Of a DNA stretch of 60,000 nucleotides, positions 1-11,885 are shown one piece after another; position 1 is the first letter of the stretch; each line of letters opens with the position of its first letter. The notes under the pieces were generated by a model. The model was not told the DNA's origin. It ran no database searches and saw only the letters and a list, made by a program, of their open reading frames with translations. Source of the DNA: Bolinopsis microptera (lineage: Eukaryota; Ctenophora; Tentaculata; Lobata; Bolinopsidae). A program made the translations under genes and the position numbers. Location of the stretch: the NCBI RefSeq assembly GCF_026151205.1, contig NC_087081.1, positions 560,001 to 620,000 of the forward strand, in the 5' to 3' direction.

Positions 1-1553
1 AGACCACAATATCTCCTGTGAAGCAAAAACATGGAAAAAGAGAGCTAGAAAAATATTCATGATACTCAACACTACCAGATTCAGCTGGAGTGAGAAACAA
101 TATGTAAAAACATCAAGGTAAAATTTATTTCGGCTGAACCAAAACACGGTGGTAAGACCATAATTACATTGGTGCCGACCCTACATAAAATCATTAATAA
201 ATAATCAAGAGAACAAATTTAAATGTATACGATACCTTCTTGCTATTACTCCACAAACTTACACGACATAACAACAAAATAACATAATTAAATAATATTA
301 TAATAAAACAATCTATAATCTAGCCACTCACGTACTGCGTGACGCGCTTGTCCATCCAAGTCCGCCAATGTCCGTCCGGGTCCGCCAATGTCCGTCCGAG
401 TCCGCCAATGTCCGTCCGAGTCCGCCAATGTCCGTCCGAGTCCGCCAATGTCCGTCCGTGTCCGCCAATGTCCCAAAAAACACGTCCGTTGTCTCATAGA
501 ATCCAAAAAGGACAGGACATAGGCGGACATAGACGGACACGACACCCCCCCTATATTATTAATATCAGATTTATTTTTTGGAATACGGTAGCTGTACAAG
601 TTTTTGATTATTCAAATATTCATTATAATTTCAACGATACATGAAACTATTTCTTTTTCTCAATTTTTCCTCAGTATAATCTGTGTTTACCAAGTAATTT
701 ACCAAGTTGAATTCACTGTAATTCTTATTTGATGCTAACATGGTATCCACAGCTAAGGATGAAAAGATAGAAAACATGACCTGATAACTACTTGTAAAGG
801 TTAGTAACTAATAATAGATTATATAATATATAATAATTTATTATATAATATATAATAATAGATTATACAATATATAATAATATATTATATAATATATAAT
901 AATAGATTATACAATATATAATAGGGATAATAATATATATATTAATATATTTAAATATAATATAACACTGATCATATTTAGTTGCAATACTGGGGGAACT
1001 TATTATAATAGCTTTGAATATTATATTGACCTATTGCATTATCAATCTTTTCATAAAATATTAGTGATCCATGTTTTGCAACATTGTGACAAGTTGAATC
1101 ACACCGCCCCTGGAAGAATGTACTATAATCCGAATTGTGTACATCATGATCACCATAAACATATTCTTACTACCTTGTATTAGCGCTACTTAGGGTACTT
1201 CTATATAATATAGTTTTAATGGAAATGTGCTTCAGCACTTTAACCAGATCATATAATATCATACTGATACAAAATATAACTAGAGTCGTTTCCACAGTCC
1301 ATTTAAACCATAAATATTATGTCCTTAGTATAGTCTAAATTAATCACTTAAAGTAGATACCATATATTATATTCGCTGTCTGGTCAAAACGTTTGTCAAT
1401 GATTAGCTTGCACAGTCTCTAAATGTTATTTCCTTGTGTAGATAATATGGTACTAAATCATTAAACTTGTTGCTTTTTTCGGCTGTGTTGTACTTTTGCT
1501 CTCTTTCATCAACGTTATGATCATTATGATCATTATCTGTCACATGCTTTAAT
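1..1553. other. AT-rich upstream flank, no gene seen
   Basis: No convincing coding sequence. The stretch is AT-rich, with a TA-dinucleotide-like block at about 812-960 and the minisatellite listed separately. The open frames at 288-644 are only the minisatellite read in several frames, because its 20-bp unit is not a multiple of three. Confidence 0.6.
353..472. repeat. 20-bp minisatellite, TCCGCCAATGTCCGTCCGAG type
   Basis: About 5.5 head-to-tail copies of a 20-bp unit with few substitutions (AG/GG/TG at the unit end). A looser inverted counterpart rich in GGACA and CGGACA follows at about 510-545, so the block could fold back. The same GTCCGTCC-type words occur in the termini of the MITE at 34619-35413. 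Confidence 0.9.
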
Positions 1554-3898
1554 ATGGAACATGGCTCCAATAACCAGGAAGCAATTTCAGTTCATTGCTT
1601 GGATCCTCTTGCCGAAGATGTAGTTTCCATGCGCTCTAAGTCTGCGGAACCCTTGGGTAGGGCAAAATCACCAAGCAGTAGCAAATCTCACCGGACCAAG
1701 CGATACTCTGCTGCTGAAAGGCCGAAATTTCATTTTCATGATAGACAAAATTCTGAGGACAAAAAGGATCGCCGGAGAAGGCACTCTAGCTCTTCTAGAA
1801 AGAAGGAAATAACGACAGATGCGCCCGTTCACAAAGGATTCAAAACTCCAGATCCCATCAAAGAAAATGAAGCTGAATGCAAGCAAGATAGCCATAAATC
1901 ATCTCAATCAGAAGAGCTACTGGAAAATGAAAAAGATAAAATGAACAATCTGACACCAGAGAAGGATCGCAGGAGAAGGCACTCTAGCTCATCAAGAAAG
2001 AAGGAATCAACCATAGATTCGCCGTTCCATAAAGAACCCAAAACTCCAGATCCCATTATAGAAAATGAAGCTGAGAGAAAGCAGGATCTTAATTCTGAAG
2101 AGTCAGTGAATGAAAAGCAACATGAGCAAGAGGTTACAAATGTGAAGCTTGAAAAACCTCTCACTTTATCTGCTGTCCACGAAGACTCTCCCCCTAGAAC
2201 TACAGAAATCAAACCCGAGATAATCAAATTTAAAAAGGTTTCAAAGTTTGTCGAGGTATCTCCAAATGTTCGAAAAAACGACCACAAAAACGAAATTGTC
2301 AGATCCTCAAAACCTGCCAAGTTTGTTGTACTCCAGCACAAACAGAACGAGCCTGACAGCAAGAAAGAACCATCCAAGAAAGACTCTAAGAAGAAAGAAA
2401 AGAAAGCAAGCAAGTCAAAGAAAGTTAAAAAGAGGAGAAAGAGAAAAAGTTCGTCATCGTCCTTATCTTCTTATTCTTATTCAGATTCAGAATCGTCGAT
2501 ACTTCCATCAATGAAGAAATCTGTATCAAAGCTAGCGCTTTGTGAAGTCCCAGAATCAAGCAACCGACCTCCTCATGGTCCCCCTCCACCACCCCGACCA
2601 CCTAGATCTGATCAAACCATGGATAGTCATGTCTACGAAAATTATCCGATTCACAAAAATGGGTCCAATGCTCCTGCCACATTGACAGCAGAAATTATCG
2701 AAACTCCAATCATCATACCATCACCTTTAAAACGGAAAAACTCAGATTTACGAGTTCCCCCTTCTCCGTCTCATTCCCCTTTGCTCAGGAGAAAGGAGTC
2801 AGTTGAGCTCCAGAAGAAAAGTCCAGAGAAAGAGTCCATGAACCCACAGTTTAAATTGTCACCAACAAAGCAAAAAAAAAGTAAAAATGATGCGAAGCTA
2901 GATCGACGGGTGTCTGTGGCTGCTAGTATATTTGGAGATGTTGTCAAAAGACGCCCTCCAACCCACCGTCATGTCGACAATCGTCCTAAAAACCCTCTTG
3001 AAGAAATTAAAACAAAAAACTTCAGCCTCAAGAGGACTTTTGAAGGGGGAGCTATAAATTTAGAGAAACCTGTACCAGGTTTAGGACGTGTTCTTGGAGA
3101 AGTGACAGTTATTAAGCCTCCTCGTCCGCTAAACCGTCGTCAATCAGCCCCACCAGGTTACCTAAGTATTAGACCTGAACCACCTGAAGAAGCTAACATT
3201 TTGGGTCAGATTAGTGGTGGAATTAAACTCAGGTCTGTTCCGAAACCCGTGGAATCTAGGATAGGACTGGGAAGAGTTATCGAAGATTCAACTCCTGATG
3301 ATAATAACGACCTGCCCTCGATTCCAAGTGGCAAACAGAATAACTACTCTCGACTTCTCTCAGATATCAAGGAGATAGGTGATCAGATCGAGGAGGTATT
3401 TGATGATGTTGTGGATAAAGTTGTGAGTAAGGCCCAGACACCACCACCTCCTCCACGTCCTCCACCTACCAGCAACAAAAAACCTGGCATCTCTAAAGGT
3501 ATTTCAATTTTAGATGAGATCAAGAGTCCTGCATTCAAACTTAAGAAAGTTCCTCCTCCACAAGTCAAGATCATCTTGTTACAGATACCGATCATCTTGG
3601 TGTCCCTAAAGCTCTTCACGCCGAAAAGAATCTCAAAACCTTCGGTATAAGTCCCGCTCTACGCCCCAAACTGACTTTATCCGCTGTTTCTACCCTAGAT
3701 ATTCCACCTGCCACTCCATCACCAGACGAAAAGGAGCCAGACTCTGTGTTTCCAGGTTACCAATCAAGTCTCAGATCTAAAGAAACTGTATCGTATGCCA
3801 CTAAAACTGCTGCTATTCTCACCCCCTCGCCTATACAGAGTCCATCTCAATTTGTTGACGACATACCTGAAAACATATCCGATAATCTGCAATCTTAC
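1554..3898 (+). CDS. Proline-rich, WH2-motif-containing disordered protein (actin-binding candidate), large exon with one frameshift
   Basis: The start is the ATG at 1554, the first in a 698-codon frame. The product is low complexity and mostly disordered. Visible features: an internal duplication (RRRRHSSSSRKKE near residues 72 and 138, each followed by a KTPDPI-ENEAE segment), a Lys/Ser-rich stretch at about 267-315, and proline runs at about 340-352 and 628-639 that look like profilin or SH3 ligands. Three stretches fit the WH2 actin-binding pattern (hydrophobic-x-x-I, then LKxV/T): about 483-497, 547-563 (ILGQISGGIKLRSV) and 650-667 (ILDEIKSPAFKLKKV). The frame breaks at 3567-3568, where one missing A shifts it; beyond, the adjacent frame continues the same kind of protein to 3898. 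A strong GTGAGT donor lies at 3899; without splicing the frame would stop at 3959-3961. Family resemblance is to WIP/Cordon-bleu-like WH2 proteins, by motif only. The next exon was not identified. Confidence 0.68.
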
Positions 3899-4210
3899 GT
3901 GAGTTACAAATACCAAGTGTTTCGTTTCAGTGGCCATAAAACCCGCTTTTGTCTTTCGTAAAATTGTTTACTACTTGACTACCATCACGTGACTACTACC
4001 ATCACGTGACCATCACGTGATCAGTGTAGATCAGGTTATGAGTTGCAGGAGCTTGTATTCCCTTGAATGGTTGTATAATTGTATATTTGTACTGCTATTT
4101 GGAATGTCAATGTTACAAGTGAACGTGTTACATAGTACATACAATGTGACGTGATATAAAGGACTAATCTACCCTCATGAGGCTAACTCTCACGTAGTTA
4201 GGATGTTTCT

Positions 4211-4347
<137 letters not shown>

Positions 4348-4786
4348 GCTCCCTCCGGTTTACTGGTTACCACTCTTAACTACCACACACTTAGCATACT
4401 CTTACCATATTACTGAGAAGTACCAGAGGATCCTGTACCACCACCACCAGTAGTCCGCTTCTACCACAAATAATTCGATCCGGGAGGGTAGTTAATTCAG
4501 TGTAAGTCAATTAATTTAGTATAAGTTAATTGTAGGAAGAAGCTGCTTGCAATGTCCTACACTTCCTGGTGCCATTGTATGGAGCGTTCTATAATGGACT
4601 TGTAGACTACATTCCTTACAACATTCCTTATAACTAACTTGGTAACTCTGGTAACCTGTTAACCCGGTAACCTGGTAACCTGGTAACTTTGTGATCTGTG
4701 GTAATAAGGTAGTGCTAATATACACTGTACAGGGACCTCACTACACTCACTACCTTACCTGAAACACTCATCTTTACACGATGTAA

Positions 4787-4855
4787 ATCTAGTTTCTAGA
4801 AAGTTCACTGAACACGTGAATCTAGTTTCTAGAAAGTTCACTGAACACGTGAATC
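4787..4855. promoter_or_regulatory. Duplicated 33-bp unit with trimeric heat-shock element and E-box
   Basis: Two adjacent copies of a 33-bp unit. Each contains TTCTAGAAAGTTC, which fits the three-part heat-shock-factor consensus TTCnnGAAnnTTC exactly (4794-4806 and 4827-4839), followed by CACGTG. No transcription unit could be assigned downstream, so the role is inferred from motif form only. Confidence 0.5.
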
Positions 4856-5210
4856 TACCTCGCTTCACTTTAAAAAGCACTCCTCACTAAACAGCACTCG
4901 GATATTAGAGAAATAAACCTGAGTTAATACTAGAAACCTCATATTTACCATTAGTACCCTCTCTCTAGCTGCCAAAGCAATATAGTGTTGAAAGTATTGC
5001 TACACACGCGTAACCTATACTAAACTGGGTACCCGTTAACTATACGTTAACTATACCTGTATAACTGTATACGTGTTTGTACGTCTAACCACTAAAAAGC
5101 TAGCTGTTTGTCCGGTACGAGGTATCGGCTGTCCACGTCAAATTGGTCCTTTGACTAAGTGGCCCACCTGCTAGATTGTCACACATTTTTCTATACTTCA
5201 CCCTCTAATA

Positions 5211-5262
5211 TCCTCTACTATCCTCTACTATCCTCTACTATCCTCTACTATCCTCTACTAAA
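5211..5262. repeat. 10-bp tandem repeat (TATCCTCTAC)
   Basis: Five head-to-tail copies of TATCCTCTAC. No function apparent. Confidence 0.9.
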
Positions 5263-5352
5263 GACTCAACTGTAACTGCCACCAAGTAACTAACAAATCT
5301 ACAAGTCTACAACCTGTGATAAGCTGAATGTTCCCTTGCTTGTCTGCGCATA

Positions 5353-5985
5353 CCTTAGTGCAAGAAATATAGGCGGCAAGAATATAAGGCGCTAGAAATT
5401 AAGGCGGCAAGAAATTAAGGCGATATTTTTTTCGGAAAAAATACGATTTTTGATCGCAAATTTGGTTATAGTTTTGGTCGAAATAGTGTCAATTTTATTC
5501 TTTTATCAGTCTATAAAGCATAGAAATCTGTTTAAAAATACGATATATTGGACATTGGTCACATAAAAACTAAATGGTGCATGCACATTATATTTATAGT
5601 GATTGCTGTTCTGTCGTCTAAGTTTATAATTTTAAATTAGGTAGACATCCACTACATCAGCAAACTGCAAGTCAATTGGTATATTCATTGCATTTGACAA
5701 AATGATAGTGCACATTCTGTACGCGGCAAGGAATTTTTATGTATGTATACTACATATCATCATTAAAATTAAAAATTATTTCTTTTTAAAATTAAAACTA
5801 ATAACGAAATCGACATGTAAATTTAAAATAATAAAATCACACGAAAATTTCTTATGAAAAAATCGCAAGAAAAAAAATTAAGGCGGTTAGAAATTACGGT
5901 GGTCAGATATTAAGGCGGCAAGAAATTAAGGCGATTTTGTCAGAATCGCCTTAATTTCTTGCCGCCTATATTTCTTGCACTAAGG
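5353..5985. mobile_element. MITE with TA target duplication (CCTTAGTGCAAG termini)
   Basis: A 633-bp element with terminal inverted repeats of about 40 bp (CCTTAGTGCAAGAAATATAG at the left, its reverse complement at the right) flanked on both sides by TA. Motifs of the AAGGCGGCAAGAAATTA type recur as subterminal copies at 5395-5425 and 5880-5935. There is no transposase frame. A TA duplication fits a Tc1/mariner-like mobiliser, which is an inference. Confidence 0.88.
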
Positions 5986-6184
5986 TACTCACATAGGAAT
6001 CAAGCCCGCTAAATTGCACCAGTTAGAATCCTGTACATTCCCCCAATTCAGAGGTAATTAGGAAACACCAAGTTCTGCATGTTGCCGGGTAAAGTTGGAG
6101 TCACAGAAAACATATAACGTACGAGGGGAGCCTGTACGGGGTGGTATATTACTTGCTGCAGGCGGTGTCTGACAGAAATACGGG

Positions 6185-6570
6185 GTTAGACTGGGGTTAT
6201 ACTGGGGTTATACGGGGTTATACTGGGGTTATACTGGGGTTATACTGGGGTTATACTGGGGTTATACTGGGGTTATACTGGGGTTATACTGGGGTTATAC
6301 TGGGGTTATACTGGGGTTATACTGAGGTTATACTGGGGTTATACTGGGGTTATACTGGGGTTATACGGGGTTATACTGGGGTTATACGGGGTTATACTGG
6401 ATTATACGGGGCTATACTGGGGTTATACGGGGTTATACTGGGTTATACGGGGCTATACTGGGGTTATACGGGGTTATACTGGGGTTATACGGGGTTATAC
6501 TGGGGTTATACGGGGTTATACGGGGTTATACTGGGTTATACTGGGTTATACGGGGTTATACTGGGGTTAT
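6185..6570 (+). repeat. 11-bp G-rich minisatellite (TGGGGTTATAC)
   Basis: About 35 copies of an 11-bp unit, with 10-bp variants toward the right end. Each unit has a run of four (sometimes three) G, so the plus strand has many candidate G-quadruplex registers. It is internal in the window and its period and TATAC part are unlike known animal telomere repeats. Confidence 0.93.
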
Positions 6571-6789
6571 ACTACTACTAGGGGGGTGTTGTAACTTCTA
6601 CTACTACTAGAACTACTACTATTATACTAGTACTAGTAGTTACTACAGGTTACTACAGCTCTGTATTACTAGTAGTATTAGTTACTACAGGTCACTGTAT
6701 TAATACAAGTGGCAGTATTACAACTGGTCCAGGTAGTACGTGTCACCTAACAGTAGGCTGGTGTTGACTGAGCTAGAGCCTAGCTGTAC

Positions 6790-7350
6790 TCTGTAGTGAC
6801 TGTTACTCAACAGGGGTAGTGTGTGTTGTAGTGACTGTTACTCAACAGGGGTAGTGTGTGTTGTTGTGCACTGTAGTGACTGTTACTCAACAGGGGTAGT
6901 GTGTGTTGTTGTGCACTGTAGTGACTGTTACTCAACAGGGGTAGTGTGTGTTGTTGTGCACTGTAGTGACTGTTACTCAACAGGGGTAGTGTGTGTTGTA
7001 GTGACTGTTACTCAACAGGGGTAGTGTGTGTTGTTGTGCACTGTAGTGACTGTTACTCAACAGGGGTAGTGTGTGTTGTAGTGACTGTTACTCAACAGGG
7101 GTAGTGTGTGTTGTTGTGCACTGTAGTGACTGTTACTCAACAGGGGTAGTGTGTGTTGTTGTGCACTGTAGTGACTGTTACTCAACAGGGGTAGTGTGTG
7201 TTGTTGTGCACTGTAGTGACTGTTACTCAACAGGGGTAGTGTGTGTTGTTGTGCACTGTAGTGACTGTTACTCAACAGGGGTAGTGTGTGTTGTTGTGCA
7301 CTGTAGTGACTGTTACTCAACAGGGGTAGTGTGTGTTGTTGTGCACTGCC
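6790..7350. repeat. Approx. 45-bp minisatellite (GTAGTGACTGTTACTCAACA core)
   Basis: About 13 copies of a 45-bp unit, some shortened to about 35 bp by loss of the TTGTGCACT segment. The unit length is a multiple of three, so both strands show long artificial open frames; these are not genes. Confidence 0.93.
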
Positions 7351-7707
7351 AGCCACCTATCAGCAACTTACACGCACGCCTCTTAAAGTTGTAAACTTGT
7401 ATAGGAAGGCTTAAAGGTTAGAAGTGTTGAACATACCTGCAAGGAAGGGTTTGAAGTGATCTAACATAGTGTCCAGGTTTATCATAGCGCTGAATGAGAC
7501 ATATTAGTACTGTGATATCAATATTATTACAATATTCAGTATAACCCATTTTATAAGATACCGTTAGAGAGGATCGCCTAGAAATCAGGTTAGCCCAGAA
7601 ATGAGGCCAATACAATAGTGCATTGATCGTGCACGTGAACCATGACTAATATAGTTAACAGTGAGCATTACCGCACGTCATTCACACGTGATACACTGAG
7701 CAGGGTC

Positions 7708-7845
7708 ACGTGGTGAACTTGTGCCTACGTGGTGAACTTGTGCCCACGTGGTGAACTTGTGCCCACGTGGTGAACTTGTGCCCACGTGGTGAACTTGTGC
7801 CCACGTGGTGAACTTGTGCCCACGTGGTGAACTTGTGCCCACGTG
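7708..7845. repeat. 19-bp minisatellite carrying CACGTG E-boxes
   Basis: Seven copies of a 19-bp unit, CACGTGGTGAACTTGTGCC. All but one of the junctions present a CACGTG palindrome. It is one of several independent E-box-bearing arrays in this window. Confidence 0.92.
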
Positions 7846-7849
7846 TCAG

Positions 7850-10800
7850 TCAACTAATGTCGGTCTTGCTGCTGCACTTGGGGAGCCGACTTGTACAATC
7901 ACAATTCAATTGTATCTCACTTTATACTTGCGTTGTAAAGACAATGTAATCCGTGTAGAGAGAGAGCTTTGTGTGTTACAACAGCGTTTAATATTCTAAT
8001 ATTAACCGGAATTATAGATCCATAATGTTTGCTGTAACAAGTACTGTGAAGTGCATGTATAACCTAGATATATCTACATATTGTAACATACACATAACTG
8101 CATATTTTAACTCTGATAGTGCGCCCTGGGCATTTTCCTCAGAATTAACGTTCACGTCCGGTCTTGTTATAAAATGTAACAGTATGATTGAGATATAATA
8201 GCGTTAAAGTTATTTAAAGAACTGCTGTGCTTTAATTTTTGCCGCTATTTAAAATTCTGAATCCAATTTTTTAAGTGAATAAAAAACCCGTCCAAATTAG
8301 GCAGTTGCTTTAGCGACCTGTATTTTAATATTAATGAAAATTTCGATGGCTTCTTTCTCCCTTTTCTTTCCTGGGTCACGTTTTTGTACTTGCAAGCTGC
8401 AGCTTTACAATAAACCGTTTACACTATAATATTGTAACCATTAAATGCAATATGCACTGGTAAAATTCTGTCAACTCACACTCTCAAACACTTCTCCGAG
8501 ACAAATAAAAATACCTAATCTCCAGTAATCCTACACGATCTATACTCAGCTCAAACTAGGATCTGAAAATACTCCTCCGGATATTTTATATATAGATATA
8601 TATATGTTTACACTATAGTCGGTGGAGATATATGATGATATATTATCCAGTAGTCATGTTTAACACTAGGACTCAATTACCGTTAATGAACTGATGACAT
8701 GGAAGGGCTCACAGTTCTACTGATTCAGCTGGACTACTGTGTGTGTGTGTGTACACTTTGAAACCGTAACTTTCCGAGGAGGGTGGAAGTGTGTTGTGTG
8801 GATGTTGTAAGTTTTGGAAATTTTATGAGCTGTGGTCGGTATTCAGTAATGAGTCTTCCTGTAAAGTACATCTAAAGTACATACTACATACTATCTACTT
8901 ATCATTCCTCTTGAAATGTCTGTGCTGAGCTGCTTTGGTGCGTGTGTGTGTGTCACAAAGAAAGCAAACAAAAAGCTGTTTAATTTAGCTCGATAATGTA
9001 ATTATAACATCTACACAGGAATAGTTTTAAGTAGCGGGTAGGTACGTGACTATGTAAGTCACGTACTTTGCAGACGAACATCACGTACTTTATACAACTA
9101 CTGAACTCTGAGTATAACCATACACCCCCGCTATCCCACTATCCCACTATTATACCAGAACCCCACATTTTATCTACACATTATAGATCTGATATTGATA
9201 TCATTACTTGTCTAGGTTTAGTTACCAAGGACCTTGGTCCAAGGTAACTAGATTATGCTGTGTAGCAGATGGGTATATTGATTAAATATTTCGAATATTT
9301 CCGGACTGGGTAGTTTTCCTCAATTTCAGTGTCTGGCTTGGTTCTTTTTACGTTGATAGAAATGTGATTTTAAAACTTTTTTCTAGTAATTTGAGGTGTC
9401 ATCTTGGTATGGTTTGAGAATTAGTCAAGGTTGCGAATTCTGTCTCAGAATCATTGGGCATTATATACATTATACATGGACGTGCGACGTGTCACAAAGA
9501 TACGAAATACCAAAAGTGAAAGAGAAATTGAGACGGTCATCTATCAGATCAGGTGGATCTTGAGTAGTTAGAGTAACTATGGGCGTGGCTGCCCCGCGGG
9601 CACTGTTTGGCGGTTGGGGTCCGGGACCCTCTCAAAAGTTCGGTCACCGGTCCTAGTTTGTTGGTCAACTGCTATCTCGAAAACAAGTTTCACAAAAAAA
9701 TCAGGGTGAACCCCCAGATACCTATAATCTATATTATATTCCACTCTCAATTTCACCTTCACATTTGTCTGTTTATTATTACGTTATAATTATCATATTA
9801 TGTACGTGATACTCCTTAATTGGTGTTGAAAACTAATTAAGTAAAGAGAGACAATCTCTTAATTGTTAATGAGATAAATTGTGCAGATAGTTTATTCGGT
9901 TGGAAGAATGTATTAATTGTATGTGTGGCACATATCTTGGAACCGGCATATTATCTGGAATCATCAACTCATATCTACTCTTGTTGACTTTTAAGTTTTA
10001 TTACTACATTCTTGAGTACTGAGTAGTGCCAGAATTCCTGTCCTCAATTATGAATACTGAGTACTGTTATCAAAGGAATTTACCGTCTTGGCAATGGGTA
10101 CAGGAATGCTGTGATACTATCCCGAGGGTACGTTGCTCCGTTATATTCTTCACCAAATACACTGAAAAGACTTCATTTTAAAGACACTCTACACAGCTTT
10201 TTGTGACGAGAGCTTGATGTGATCCTACAACGTGAAATCAGTCTAATATTTCACGTAAGAATTACTCATCATCTTTACCTCTTTAAGGTGCTGGATAATG
10301 ATAATATGTTCGATTGAAAATGTGATTTAACTATTTCGCATTTCTCCACTAGACATCGGTGCTCTCATTTCCATATTTGGCTGTTGATTATATAAGCGGA
10401 ATGAAAAATCCTATATTACTGTAATTGGAAATGGTATGCCACGTAGTTTCTATTTTCTCGGTTGTGAGAAATCCCCTGAGAATGAACGCTGGAATTTGTA
10501 GTTTCTATAAAAACTTACTCTATTGAATATGTTCATAATTACTGAACAATGAACATCGTGTATAATATCCCCATGGGGCTTAGAAGCTTTACATGAATAC
10601 ATTCCTTTCTAGCATTTTCCTATACCAATTTAATATCCGTTGAGTCTTTCGTAAGTACGGAATCTAGTTCCCCTTCCAAAACTCTATGTAGTTCTCTTTC
10701 CCAACCATTGAAACTGATAATTAATAATTCATGTTTTGTACAAAGTTTTCCGATCACATGCTAAGTATGAGTAACTGTAAATTGCATGACAAAAAAGTCG

Positions 10801-11547
10801 TTGTAACATTATGTTATATAGGTCAACTTGCCTACTTAATGAACATAACGCTACATTTACAATGAACATATTATGTCTTCATATGGGCCGATTGAAAGGT
10901 TGGTTGTAAAGTCGACTGGACAATACCAAACAAGGTCAATACAATTTGTGGATTCTTTTCCCCGTTTTAATGTATAACATGTATTACATTATATATATGT
11001 ACAAAGTGTAGGAAAATTAGTAACCTTGTTTTCCTTACCGCTGCTACTGTAAATATAAAGCAGTGAAAACTTTGCTTCTTTGCCCTACCCTCCAATCAAA
11101 CTGTAACTAAAACTCCCAATTTCTTTGATCGGCCGTGAACCACCACCCCACCATTAGTGACCATATATAATTAACAATGTTCCCGCCAATTCTCCCTCCA
11201 CTACCAAGGTTTCAACCCTGACAGTTAATGTTAACAGCTCACTACGGTTTGAAATCACAAAAATACAAAATATCACCGTGCTGCAATAAAACTCTGTACA
11301 CATCATTAATCTCTCTTTATATTTATAATCGAGCTACATTATATACAACTGCACGTACTGCATTATACAAATGCACGTACTGCAGTGGAGAGCACACAAG
11401 TGTGTTTGTTATACCAACCACTCCTATTTTAACTTCACCCCCACCTCATGACAAATTATGCACTTCGTACTACACAGTACACAATATAGACTGTGTTGGT
11501 GGTATCAAGGAAACCTCCGAACCTCCACAACCGGTCTATTTATAGTG
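7850..11547. other. Unannotated DNA, no gene seen
   Basis: No coding exon could be supported on either strand. A locally GC-rich piece at about 9577-9700 stands out from the AT-rich surroundings and may be the end of an old repeat, but no termini were found. A short GT run lies near 8740. Confidence 0.5.
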
Positions 11548-11885
11548 CTACCCTGGGGAGGGGGATGTTATTATGGGACTCAATGCAGCATGTTTATAAG
11601 TGCTACCCTGGGGAGGGGGATGTTATTATGGGACTCAATGCAGCGTGTTATAAGTGCTGCCCTGGGGAGGGGGATGTTATTATGGGACTCAATGCAGCGT
11701 GTTTATAAGTGCTACCCTGGGGAGGGGGGTGTTATTATGGGACTCAATGCAGCGTGTTTATAAGTGCTACCCTGGGGAGGGGGGTGTTATTATGGGACTC
11801 AATGCAGCGTGTTTATAAGTGCTACCCTGGGGAGGGGGGTGTTATTATGGGACTCAATGCAGCGTGTTATAAGTGCTACCCTGGG
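11548..11885. repeat. 55-bp minisatellite, left part
   Basis: About six copies of a 55-bp unit containing CTACCCTGGGGAGGGGG and GGACTCAATGCAGC. The array is interrupted at 11885 by a transposon-like insertion and resumes at 13508, in register after allowing for the target duplication. Confidence 0.93.

Noticed and set aside
6185-6570. Interstitial telomere array
   Set aside because: The 11-bp TGGGGTTATAC unit is not TTAGGG or another known animal telomere repeat.
6141-7394. Long repetitive open frames (GYTGVIL and CSDCYSTGV types)
   Set aside because: Translated minisatellites, open in part because of period or unit composition; no splice or start context.
9577-9789. Short open frames on both strands in a GC-rich patch
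   Set aside because: No recognised domain or splice context; likely part of an old repeat.
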